DNA from: Phorcus lineatus
Lineage: Eukaryota > Mollusca > Gastropoda > Trochida > Trochidae
Length of the DNA: 64,000 bases
Reading direction: 5' to 3'
NCBI GenBank assembly: GCA_921293015.1
Contig: OV121096.1
Location: 14,449,000-14,512,999 of the forward strand
Part shown: positions 44,527-54,600 of the stretch, piece by piece
How positions within the stretch are numbered: the stretch's first letter is position 1
Layout of the letters: each line of letters starts with the position of its first letter
Translations under genes and position numbers: made by a program
The notes under the pieces: model-generated
The model's input: the letters and a program-made list of their open reading frames with translations, nothing else
Told to the model about the DNA's origin: nothing
Database searches by the model: none

Positions 44527-46569
44527 GCTCTGGTACTCTCAGTGGTTGCTGAACATTCCTTGCCTTTCACCATGGCCCCTATCATCGTAGAGACTGCAAG
44601 AATATTGGCAAAGGATCCCAAAGCCTTGAACCACATCAACCTGGATCGAACAACAGCGTCATACAAGATGCGCTTTGGACTGGCAAAGACAATTAAGGAA
44701 GAGACTCTTGAAAACCTTAGAACACAACCATTCTCACTAAACTTGGATGAGAGCACATCTAACAGCGACAAGCGTGTTTTGGCCATTCTTGTTAGCTACT
44801 ACAACCCAAAGTTAGGAAAAGTTGTTGTAGAACATCTTGACTCTTTAGAAGTTGTCAAAGTTGATTCCGAAAGTCTTCTTAAATCCTTGAGCGACTTGTT
44901 TGAAAACTTAAACATCCCATGGAAGAACCTAGTTTCAGTTTTGATGGACTCTTGCAGTGTCATGAGGGGCAGCAAAAATGGAGTTGAAGTGAGGATAAGA
45001 AGGGACAAAGCTCCACAGTTGCTTGATGTTGATGGGGATTCCTGCCATCACATGCATAACGCATGCAAGCAATTCTGCAAACCATTTGCACATTGGGCTG
45101 AGTATTTACAGTCAGATCTGCACAATGACGTGAAATGGTCGCCAGACTTGAAGGTAAAGTTAGAAGAAATTTGTGGTGTTCTTGGAGTGAAATTTACCAT
45201 GCCAGAGAGGTTCATCAATCACAGATGGTTGTCATGCTATGATGCTTGCCATGGCAATATACACATGATAGATGCATTCAAGCTATTTTATTATCCTTTT
45301 TTGGATGATTCTGACAGACTCCTCTTCAAGGAACCAATGATGAAGTTGCTGCTTGAGAAGAAAGCATCATCAAATGCAATCAAGCGAGTGAAAAATATCT
45401 GGTCTGAGCTTGCACAAAAGTCACTTACTGAGGATGGAAAGAAGAGAAAGATGAGAATAGCAGAAAAATTGATCATTCAGGAGAAGAAGACATCACTAAT
45501 CATGAACTTCTTTATTGAAACATTGCCCCTCCTGAAGGAGTATGTAGCCCTTTTCCAGTCAAGTGAACCTCTCATTCATGTGTTGCATGATCAACAGGAA
45601 CAGGTGTTCAAAAATTTCTTGGCCTGCTTCATTAAGGCAGAGTTCCTTCTTAACAAATCTGCCCATCAGCTGAAATCTTTCAACTTAGAGAGTGATGAGG
45701 GGCAATTTCTGAAGATACATGACATGCACATTGGAAGGAAAGCCAAGTCCTTGGTGAAAGAGAGCCACAAGAAAGATGCTGTGTGTCTTGACTTTCTTAA
45801 ACAGGCATCTGCTGCTTTCATCAACTGCGGTAAACACATGCAGAAGCGACTACCCCTCACTAACCCACTTCTTCAAGCAATGTCAGCTCTGGACCCAGCT
45901 GCTAGAGGAAGCAGTGAAAGCACAAAAGCCTTGGAAAAACTCAGCCAACTTCTTGACCCTTTCTTAGCAGACAACCAGAAGGAAACTGTCTCCCTTGAAA
46001 TTAGGAAATTTCAAGTGGACTCCAGTCTGAAACCGCCACAGGAAGATGAACGTGTTGATGTCTGGTGGAGTCAGGTTATTGCAACCAAGAAATATCCAGC
46101 ACTTTGCAGAATGGCTATGGTGTGTGTGAGCTGTTTCCATGGACCAAGAGTTGAATCTTCATTCAATACAATGGGAGACATAATTGACATCAGGTCAACC
46201 AGAATGAACATTTCATCTTTCAGCTCTATGCAAACAGTTAAGTACAGCCTGAAATCAAATGCAACCACATCAACAGCTCTGTACAAGAAAGGTGATGTCA
46301 AACATGAACGTGTGGACCAGAGGATGTGTGTTAACTTCAAAAATTCTGCAAGTTCCTACAAGAAAGAAAAAGACGACAAAAGAAAAGAGAAAGAACTAAA
46401 ACAAAAGGTGCTCAATCTTCCACAGAGTTGTGCTATCAGCAAGGAAGCAGGGAAAAGGGACAGGGAAGCTTTAGCAAAAACGGCAATGCTTGCACACAGG
46501 AAAGCAGAGAAGAGGAAGGCAGCTGCCCGCCTTGTAGCATTGGTAGCAAAGAAGAAAAAAGTTGTGTAG
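44527..46569 (+). CDS. hAT transposase exon 3: catalytic core and dimerisation region
   Basis: After a polypyrimidine tract and TTCCAG acceptor, 680 codons run without interruption to TAG. Landmarks in order: SLNLDESTSN (first catalytic Asp), VLMDSCSVMRGSKNG (second Asp, G at the end), DGDSCHHMHNACKQF (C..H insertion-side pair), FINHRWLSCYDA (conserved RW), a long helical region, then VDVWWSQV, YPALCRMAMVCVSC and GPRVESSFNTMGDIIDIRSTRM, which contains the catalytic Glu (RVES) and the hAT dimerisation signature. The C-terminus is strongly basic (KKEKDDKRKEKELK, ending KKKKVV) and likely nuclear-targeting. With exons 1 and 2 the protein is about 833 residues, usual for hAT. No stop or frameshift is visible. 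Confidence 0.93.
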   Translation, partial: ALVLSVVAEHSLPFTMAPIIVETARILAKDPKALNHINLDRTTASYKMRFGLAKTIKEETLENLRTQPFSLNLDESTSNSDKRVLAILVSYYNPKLGKVVVEHLDSLEVVKVDSESLLKSLSDLFENLNIPWKNLVSVLMDSCSVMRGSKNGVEVRIRRDKAPQLLDVDGDSCHHMHNACKQFCKPFAHWAEYLQSDLHNDVKWSPDLKVKLEEICGVLGVKFTMPERFINHRWLSCYDACHGNIHMIDAFKLFYYPFLDDSDRLLFKEPMMKLLLEKKASSNAIKRVKNIWSELAQKSLTEDGKKRKMRIAEKLIIQEKKTSLIMNFFIETLPLLKEYVALFQSSEPLIHVLHDQQEQVFKNFLACFIKAEFLLNKSAHQLKSFNLESDEGQFLKIHDMHIGRKAKSLVKESHKKDAVCLDFLKQASAAFINCGKHMQKRLPLTNPLLQAMSALDPAARGSSESTKALEKLSQLLDPFLADNQKETVSLEIRKFQVDSSLKPPQEDERVDVWWSQVIATKKYPALCRMAMVCVSCFHGPRVESSFNTMGDIIDIRSTRMNISSFSSMQTVKYSLKSNATTSTALYKKGDVKHERVDQRMCVNFKNSASSYKKEKDDKRKEKELKQKVLNLPQSCAISKEAGKRDREALAKTAMLAHRKAEKRKAAARLVALVAKKKKVV

Positions 46570-46840
46570 TAGAACAGACTTGCTGTATATATGTACATAG
46601 ATTAGTGTAGACTTGGGAATTATAACAAGGACTTTTGCTGATTTTGAATATGTATCCATGAACTGATTTGATGATAAATAATGAACATGGTGAAATCAGA
46701 TACATGGGATGTTGTTGTGGTGTTGAAGTTTTACAGACTTACAGCAGAATTAAACAGGTAAAGATTAATGCATGTTCATGAGTTCTTATTATCAATATAA
46801 GCCTTAATTTTTGCATTGTAATATTCAAAATCTCAATGGC

Positions 46841-46918
46841 TTCTGGGGGGCTTTGCCCCCCAGAACCCCCCACCAAAGCTACGCCTTGGATCTGGCTTGG
46901 GGGACTTCGTCCCCCAAG
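46841..46918. repeat. Paired GC-rich hairpins near the hAT right end
   Basis: CTGGGGGGCTTTGCCCCCCAG (46843-46863 approximately) and TTGGGGGACTTCGTCCCCCAA (46897-46917) are two perfect hairpins 33 bases apart, about 50 bases inside the right end of the hAT transposon. They may be transposase binding sites or act as a transcription stop. Confidence 0.7.
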
Positions 46919-46973
46919 ACCCCCAGATATTTTCCTCTTTTTCCCTTTTTACCCATTCTCATCCCTGATTGTA

Positions 46974-47330
46974 TAAGTAGAAAAGTCTGTTTTACTTAAG
47001 TCATCCATGTTCTCTTTGCAGATATCACTTCCATGTGCAGTTGCTGGTTCATTGTTGTCGTGTTATTGTCTCTCGAAAGAATGATCACATTCTTTGGAAC
47101 TTTCTTCTGTGTTTACTTATCAACAATATAGCATAGTACTGTTCTCAAGATTAACTGTTGGTTTTATATGAGGAAGTTTCACCCTTAAGATAACATACTT
47201 CATGCTCACTATGCTAAGCAACACAGTGATGTATATCTTGTGTTTCATTGTCATGATGTTTTCCACAATAATAACATTTACAGATCTTCTGTAACGCAAG
47301 AAAAAAAGTTCATGCAATAAGTGATCCTGT
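46974..47330. other. No recognisable feature
   Basis: Flank of the hAT transposon, without gene or repeat support. Confidence 0.35.
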
Positions 47331-47450
47331 AAAGTTTGTAACAGTTCACTTTTAACTCTGTTTATATTCGTAACACTCCTCTTTAAAGTTCGTAACAGTT
47401 CACTTTTTACTCTGTTTATATTCGTAACACTCCTCTTTAAAGTTTGTAAC
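47331..47450. repeat. 54-bp tandem repeat, 2.2 copies
   Basis: Units start at 47331, 47385 and 47439 (AAAGTTYGTAACAGTTCAC...). The period of 54 keeps a minus-strand frame open, giving an 18-residue repeat (LKRSVTNINRVKSELL), but no flanking gene supports expression. Confidence 0.75.
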
Positions 47451-50004
47451 ATCTGAATACTCTTTGAAATAAGTTTGTCTTGTAAAACAAGTGTTTGGAC
47501 ACTATTTTTACTACTGAATCATAAGATAACGCATTTGCATTGAAATGTCCGTCACTACTGGAAACAATATTTAGATTACAAAGATTGACTTTTTTCCACC
47601 ATAACTACAAAAAAACATTTAATGTTAGAGAAAATCTAAGGTATATTATTCACAATACAAATCTTTATATTCATTACAACTATTGTTTACAAGATCAGAT
47701 TTGAATCACATTCATGTTTATTCCTACGATAATCTACACCTGTCGGCTTCCTACCTCCAGCATTGATGTAACAACTACTAAAAATAGTATCAGGGCTCTG
47801 TTTAATGTCATTTTAGCAATAACCGGCTTCCCGGGAGTGATCTTGCATAAACAGAAAACATCCCTTTGCCTCATCAGGAAGAAGTTCAACTGATATTCAA
47901 TAACAAAATTTGCCGCCATGAACCAGTCAGAGAGGCACAAAATGCCAGAGAAAGGGTCATCTCACAATTTTGATTTGTTGTCACTTATAAATTAAAGCAT
48001 TTTTAATCTTGTGTAGAATCTGCTTAATCTGATTTCTGCTATTTCTGCTAAATTTAGATGGTAATCCAGCCAATAGCATACAGGTTTCAATTGTGATTTT
48101 CATATAAATTCATCACTTTTGCGGATAATTACTTACCTGCATAAGTAAAAACCTCTCCTTTCCAGGGTAGAATTTTTCATATTAATTCACATCTCTTATT
48201 TTTATTCTCATATTACTTAAAACATCATACAAAATAGAAAAAAACAACTTTTAAAAGTAGTTGTCAAGGGGGTAACCATATTTTAATTCCACTCTTATAC
48301 ATATGCTCTCTTACACATTGTGAAGTACATATTGTAACATGACTGTTGTATTTATGATTCTGATTGGTTGATTCGAAAATTTCCCTATGTTGAATTAAAA
48401 TAAATAACCTTAAATTAGCTAAGGTGAATCACGGCGAATTGATACAACATGTTTACTAGTTTTTCTTCTATATTATAGCCTGAAGATTTCTCTAATCAAA
48501 CTTTATTATTGGGGAGAAACTGAAGAGAGGTGATGGACATGTGCCATTAAGCTTAGTCTGAATGGATTCTAATAGGTCTTTAATTTCAATCAAGGTCTTA
48601 GCATTTCCAGGTTCTATTTTTTATCATTCTTTCTTGGAATGACTTCTCCTGGTCAAATTTTTGCCGCTTTAGTGCCAATAACTCAGCTGGGAAGTCCAAA
48701 TTTGAAAATAGTAATGGCCAATTTTCGAACAAATCGTTCAAGAAATTTGTCAATTTATTAAGAAATACTTTAAAGGAACTAAAATTTGAATTAATACTTT
48801 TATTATTTATGTTAGGAACATTGGACCTGACATTAAAGATAAGTTTGTCACCTGTTGTTCTCTTTGATTTATCCCTTTTTGCGTTCTTTGTTGTCTTGAT
48901 TGGTATGATCTATGTGTAAAACATTTAGATTGTATGAGGTGAAATGAAGAAATATTGACAATAGACTATGGGTTATCTTTTGACAGAAATTGGGATGGAA
49001 AGCAACTTTTTGAAAATTAATCAAATTCAGGCCAGACTGGTAGGGGGAACAAAAGCACTATATTCACTGTTATATTAATTTTTGGTTAAACTTTGGCCCA
49101 AATCATATTCTTGGACTAACAGAATTCTGTCACCTTAACAATCAGAGAAGTCATAAAAACACTTTTTTTATGTACCTAAAATAATATATTTATATTATAC
49201 CCTGAAATAAATGAGTGGAGAGGCATACATACTCAAGATATACACAACTATTTGCTATCTTTGACTGTAATAGTTGAAGTATAAAGTTAAAACAAAATTT
49301 TCAAATTAATTCATTGTGAGGCTTATTTTTTCAGTTTTCATAATGCAGTTAAATGTTGTTTGTTGATCAACTTGTTATAAATACCTATAATTTGAACACA
49401 GGCCTCCTCATGATGACTAACACTTACAGTTGCAATGCCAATGGCATCTGGAAATATTAAAAGAACATATATGTTGATTATTGTTGATATCACAGGTACA
49501 ACAGATCAATAATTGTTTAATAGTGATAGCCTGATTATTTTGTACTCAATAACTTGTTTTCATTGGTGGTTTAAGGTGAGCCAACTTTTCATTAAATTAT
49601 TCAATACTGCACCATTTATCATTATATTTATTCTTTCAAATGATATCTTTTTCTTTTTACAGTTTATCATATCAAATATTAGAAGACAACTATCGTTATC
49701 ATTACAATTATCATCTTTTTCACAAGGTGGACATGCTCCCTGCTCCCAAAGCATTGATGATTCTGTAAATAAATACATTGATACATACAACTAGTTTTTG
49801 TTGCTATTGATATTGTTTTTGACTTATCATGATTATAAGGCCAAATAGAATATTATAAATCAATTTTGACATTTATGCCCAAGAGAAAATTCAAATATAA
49901 CAAATATCAAATTTGGGTGTTATTTTTATCCATAGTTTGACATAGATAATTAAGAATGCTATGCATTAACATGGAAATCTGATGAGCTCCATGAAAATGA
50001 TTAG
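47451..50004. other. No confident feature; one possible terminal exon
   Basis: Mostly AT-rich non-coding. At 49663-49793 (+) a TTTTTACAG acceptor precedes an open frame with SFSQGGHAPCSQSIDDSVN and a stop; this could be a terminal exon but nothing joins to it. Confidence 0.25.
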
Positions 50005-50310
50005 GTCTTCAAGACAAAGTCTGGAAAACCTATTGTTATTATCCGATTTCTTCAAGTTCTTTATTATTATTATTTGTACTTTTTTGTGAACAAGATACAG
50101 CAAAAACGGCTGCTTCAACCTCAACCATGTTCAAATCAACATGCGAAGCTTTTGGGCTAATTTTGCCCAGCCATAAATGGCACATCTAGGCCCAAAGTTG
50201 GAAAATTTAACATGGGAATTTTTTTCAAAATGCACTTAGAAACTTGTACCTTAAAAAGATGCGCAATAACAAATACTGCTAAAAAGTAAATCATGCTTTT
50301 TATGTAAACG
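50005..50310 (+). repeat. Dispersed repeat 'AGGTCTTCAAGACAAAGTCTGG', uninterrupted copy
   Basis: From TTAGGTCTTCAAGACAAAG through TTATCCGATTTCTTCAAG to AAAAAGTAAATCATG this copy matches 58968-59179 plus 62095-62245, where a 2.9-kb element splits the family. The two AGGTCTTC/GAAGACCT arms form an imperfect foldback at the start. Confidence 0.65.
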
Positions 50311-50472
50311 GTTGTTACATGACGTCATACTATTGTTATCGTGACGTCATTTGACCGTCATGTTAAACTATTGATCTAAATTTCTGTTCATGATAAAATT
50401 TTAATTTTTAATTTTAATAGATTTTTAAGAATGTACTCTCAACGAAGTGTTGATACATAAATATCATGAACA

Positions 50473-51032
50473 TTAAATTTTAGAAAGCTGAAAGAATGAT
50501 TTGTAAATAATAATGAATTGTGAATCAAATGGTTTATCGATCAATCTTTGACTTTCTTCCTTGTCGGCATCAGCAAACCGTTTCTTTGCATCGTCTGTCA
50601 TGACTGCAAAGGGAAGGGACTCTAAACAGCGCTCCTCGCAAAGCTCCTTGCAGTGGTGCAACCTCGTACACAGCGCTGATCACCTATTGATACTCTGAGA
50701 GTCGTAACAGCACTGTAAGGAGTTTGGCAGTGGTGATCTATTTTTAGCTCCAGGTCAATAGAATGTTATGTTAACCTTGGGTGACGATAAGGTTTGATCA
50801 TTGTCGATGACCAGCTGCCTCGGCCAATCAGAAAACAGAACACTCGTACGTCATATAATAATTTAAGTTGTTGACACAAAGCGGATCTATGTTTATGATT
50901 AAAAGTAAACTTACCAAGCGGTGATGGCCGACAAAGCAGCTTGCTTTTTTTCTTGCATAAGGGACAGACTGATCGTCTGGATGCGTGTCTCAACGCTGTC
51001 ACATAGGACTTGCAATTCTTACAATCCCCCAT
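50473..51032 (-). CDS. Possible first exon of a small zinc-ribbon-like gene, plus Cys-rich frame
   Basis: An ATG at 51032 opens 39 codons (MGDCKNCKSYV...VCPLCKKKSK) ending at a consensus donor TTG|GTAAGT at 50915. Two CxxC pairs 18 residues apart suggest a metal-binding knuckle. Further along the same strand, 50661-50473 is an open frame with HHCKELCEERC and an acidic stretch (DADKEESQ), of good coding character but not in the phase needed for a direct join from the nearest acceptor-like site. I do not recognise the protein. It may be a host gene start facing away from the exons at 51684. Confidence 0.3.
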
Positions 51033-51683
51033 GATATTTTGTCTTCATGCAGACTACGCATGTGTTGTTTATACTGGAAATGCTTGTTACCAAGTATATT
51101 CTCTCCTCTAACAAGGAAGAGTTACTTGCACATAAGTTAAGAGAAACTAGGTTAGTAGGGATTTTACTTGTGGTTTTGTGAAACGCAAGTTCGCTACTCA
51201 TTAACGTAAATTTTACTTGCACATATCTTTTAGACATACTAGTAGATTTACGTATTTTTGTGAAACGGTTATTCAACATGTAGAAGTCAAGATCAGCACC
51301 AAAAGACCGTACAACTGTCTCAAGCTAGTCACTGGAAAAGAAAAGAAATCATGCATCACAGGTACTGAACATTATCCAAATGTACTGGTAAAATTCAAAT
51401 AAAATAAACTAATAAATAAAAAAATAAATTATAAAAAATAAAAAATCATTACTTCTTTTTACTTTTAGTGTGGATAATTTGATGGTCATGAATATTTGGT
51501 TAATGTGTTTTTTTACAGGCACTAAGTACAGATTCTGTTGACGAGGGAAAAATGACATGCTAAAGTGCATGCTACAGTATTGATATTGAAGGTATGTTAT
51601 TGATTGAATTACATATTAATATTTAAGATTGTTGTAATCTCCAGTAAAGTTTCGTTGGGATTTTTTAGTTCTTTAGTTTAAGA

Positions 51684-54600
51684 ATGACTGAGACTAACCT
51701 CCTGCATGATGATTTATTTATTGACGATGCTCTGAAAAGTGACAGATCATACAAAATCTATACAGGTATGTTAACAGAATTGCTAGAACAAAATCCTCTA
51801 TGGAAGCCCTAATGAATCGATGCTATAACTGGCTGCCTAGACTTTTTCAATGAAGCTTCTTATGTTAATCAGTGTCTCACACCTGTGCACTCCATTCATG
51901 TGCATTCAATCAATTTAGAAAAGTAGTGTCACCTGGCTGAGGATTTTTGCTACCTATATTTTTTCAAATTTATGTCATAGGCTCATTTTTACAAGGCAAA
52001 TTTTAATGCACACCTGACACATAGTTCCATCACTGACAGGAATCTTTCACCTGACATTTGTAACGATTTTAAGAACTCTGTGTGCATTCTAGCCCTCAAT
52101 AATGAAGTTCAAAACAACCTACCCTATGTCTTTGGCGAGCGTTAGTCCTTACCACGTCATTTCGCTAAGGCCATGACGTAGAACACATGAAATTTCCTAG
52201 CCGAATATCCAAAGAAAATAGCTATTAACTTACCTTTTATCAAATACAGAAATAAGAAAAAGGTGGTAAACTCAGTGAAGAATGCGTCTTTCGTAAGTAT
52301 CAGCACTGTAATTACTAGATTTCCGGTATTTCTTACTTGCGATGGGATTGCACTTGATTCGGTACCCCATCGGTCTAAAACGGCATACGCAAATAAGCAA
52401 AGTCATCCTAAACTGTAAAACGGGTATAAAAATGAAAATCTTTGCAGACGCGACAGGAAATATTGTTGTAAGTGATCAGATTTTTGCCGGTGAAGAATAA
52501 GTTTAGTTGCCTTGCAAAAATGAGCCTATGACTTTAAGTAGCAAGACCTTGATACTTATGATTATTTTACCCCGCAACAACAAAGTTGGAGGGGTTGTTA
52601 TAAATGGCACAGTCTGTCCATCTGTCCATTACACATAACTTATAACTATGTAACTTATCAACCATTTGAATTCAAATTTGTCATCCAAATTCAGATATAT
52701 GTAATGATATGTCGTTTGCAACTATTTTAAAAATCTTTTCTAAATATGGATTTGGTGTAAAAAGGGATGAATTTGTAAGAAAACTGTTAAAAGTGCTGTC
52801 TGGGTCTTGGCTTCTGATTTTGATCAAATTTGGTATGAACATGCATAATTACATGAAGATGTGTCATGATTAACAAGTGAAAATATTTTTGTAAAATTTT
52901 ACGTTTTTTGACAAAAATGGGGACTCTGCTAGATAACTGTTTGATATCCTGTCTGTCTCATAACCTCTAAACTTATCATCTTCTTTTGATCAAATCTGGT
53001 ATGGAGATACATTATGACATGAAATTGTGTAATGATGATTAATTTTGAAAATATTCTTGTAAGTTATTTTGTTTTTTGGCAGAAAGTGAAGACTCTGTTA
53101 GAAAACTCTTTCCTGCCTGGCTTCTTACTTCTCAACATATCTAATTTTGATCAAACTTAGTAGTGAGTAGTGAGGTTAACAATTTCGAAAACAGTTTTGT
53201 AAAATTTGCAATTTTTTGACAAAAAAAGGGGAATTCTGTTACAAACCTGTTTAGAATCCTGTGTAGCTCATAACTTCTAAACATATTTGGACCACTTTTG
53301 AATTTTCTGGAGTTCATTTTTTGTCCGTTTCCATGGAACGTAATTTTTTTTTACTTACTTATATGGTGTACAATGGGGACAGATTTTCTCAGAAACTATT
53401 TCACTTAGAGGAGTGACAGTTTGGTTTTGGATACACCTGATTTTACTCTTGATCGAGTTTGAAAGCCATTTCCAACATTTTATTTTTAACAGAGAAATGA
53501 CCCTTGCTTCTGAAATTGGACTTGGAGTGATTAACAGGTCTGATGCTTCAATGGGGACAAGTTTTCTCAGACGGTATCACACTTAGGTGAAAGAAATTTT
53601 GGTTTTGGACACACCTGTTGATGCTCTTGATTGAGTTCAAAAGCCATTTCCAAAATATTATTTTTAAAAAAAAAGTTAAAGCTCATGAATGCGCAATTTG
53701 ACTTGTAATGATTAACAGATCTGATGCGTCAATGGGGACAAGTTTTCTCAGACAGTATTACACTAAGGTGAATGAAATTTTGTTTTTTGGACACACCTGT
53801 TGATGCTCTTGATCGAGTTCGAAAGCCCTTTCCCAAATAAAAGGAATTCTTTAATGTACAATGAACTGCAATTGCTTGTGAAGCTCATTGATGCATTGTT
53901 TATTTTGTGATCATCTTGGCTGTTTGGCACAAAACAAAGGATTTTATATGATAAACTATATATGTTTATATGTGAGTTTGGAAGAGGGAGAAGAAATCAG
54001 ACGGGCTGCAGGGGTATGTGAGCCATGCTCACTTTTTTCTTGTTAATATTTAAAACATTTTAAGGTATCATATCCATCCAGCTGCAGTTATTCTTGCACC
54101 AATTTCTACAGTTCAAAGCTGAGAGGTTAACATTGTGGAAAGGGGAAGACACAACAGTATGTTTTACCTTCATTGTTATCATTGTTTCCTTATTAGTAAC
54201 CAGGGCCTAGATTTTCGAAGCTTTCCTAACAGTAAGACTGTCGTAAGTACCATATATAACATTGGCTTACGACAATCTTAGCACTATGAGAGCTTCAAAA
54301 ATCTAGGTCCGGGTAGATAGAAAATAGTAAACTTGTAGCTTATAATCTTTATGTAGCTTTATACTTGGTCATCATTCAATATGTCACTTTTAAATCCTTT
54401 ATTGCCTATGTATGGGGGCACTACTGTTTGGCAACTTGCAAGTTATCAATGACCTCCTAGTAACAATTATTGTATGATATGTTATTCTATGACATGTTAA
54501 CCAAATCACTTATATTTTTCAGGAGAATGCCAAAAACAAAGATGACCACCATAAAGGGGTCTCTCTATCTTCACAACTTACCCCTGAACACTTGTTTGCC

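Larger units (their letters stand above)
42648..46967 (+). mobile_element. Complete hAT transposon, 4,320 bp
   Basis: The left end CAGGGATGAGAAT and right end ATTCTCATCCCTG are exact 13-base inverted copies. ATTGTA lies immediately outside both (42642-42647 and 46968-46973), a 6-bp target duplication; hAT normally gives 8 bp, and 5-6 bp variants exist in some branches. The ends enclose a three-exon transposase reading the same way. Just inside the left end lies TCCTCGGATCCGAGGA and its partner; just inside the right end are two GC-rich hairpins. Ends, duplication and frame are all intact, so this is the best candidate for a recently or currently mobile element here. Confidence 0.9.

Noticed and set aside
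44517..46705. Many frames overlapping the hAT transposase, both strands
   Set aside because: Shadows of the 680-codon exon.
47120..47452. 18-residue protein repeat on the minus strand
   Set aside because: Explained by a 54-bp tandem duplication; no splice sites, start context or conserved domain.
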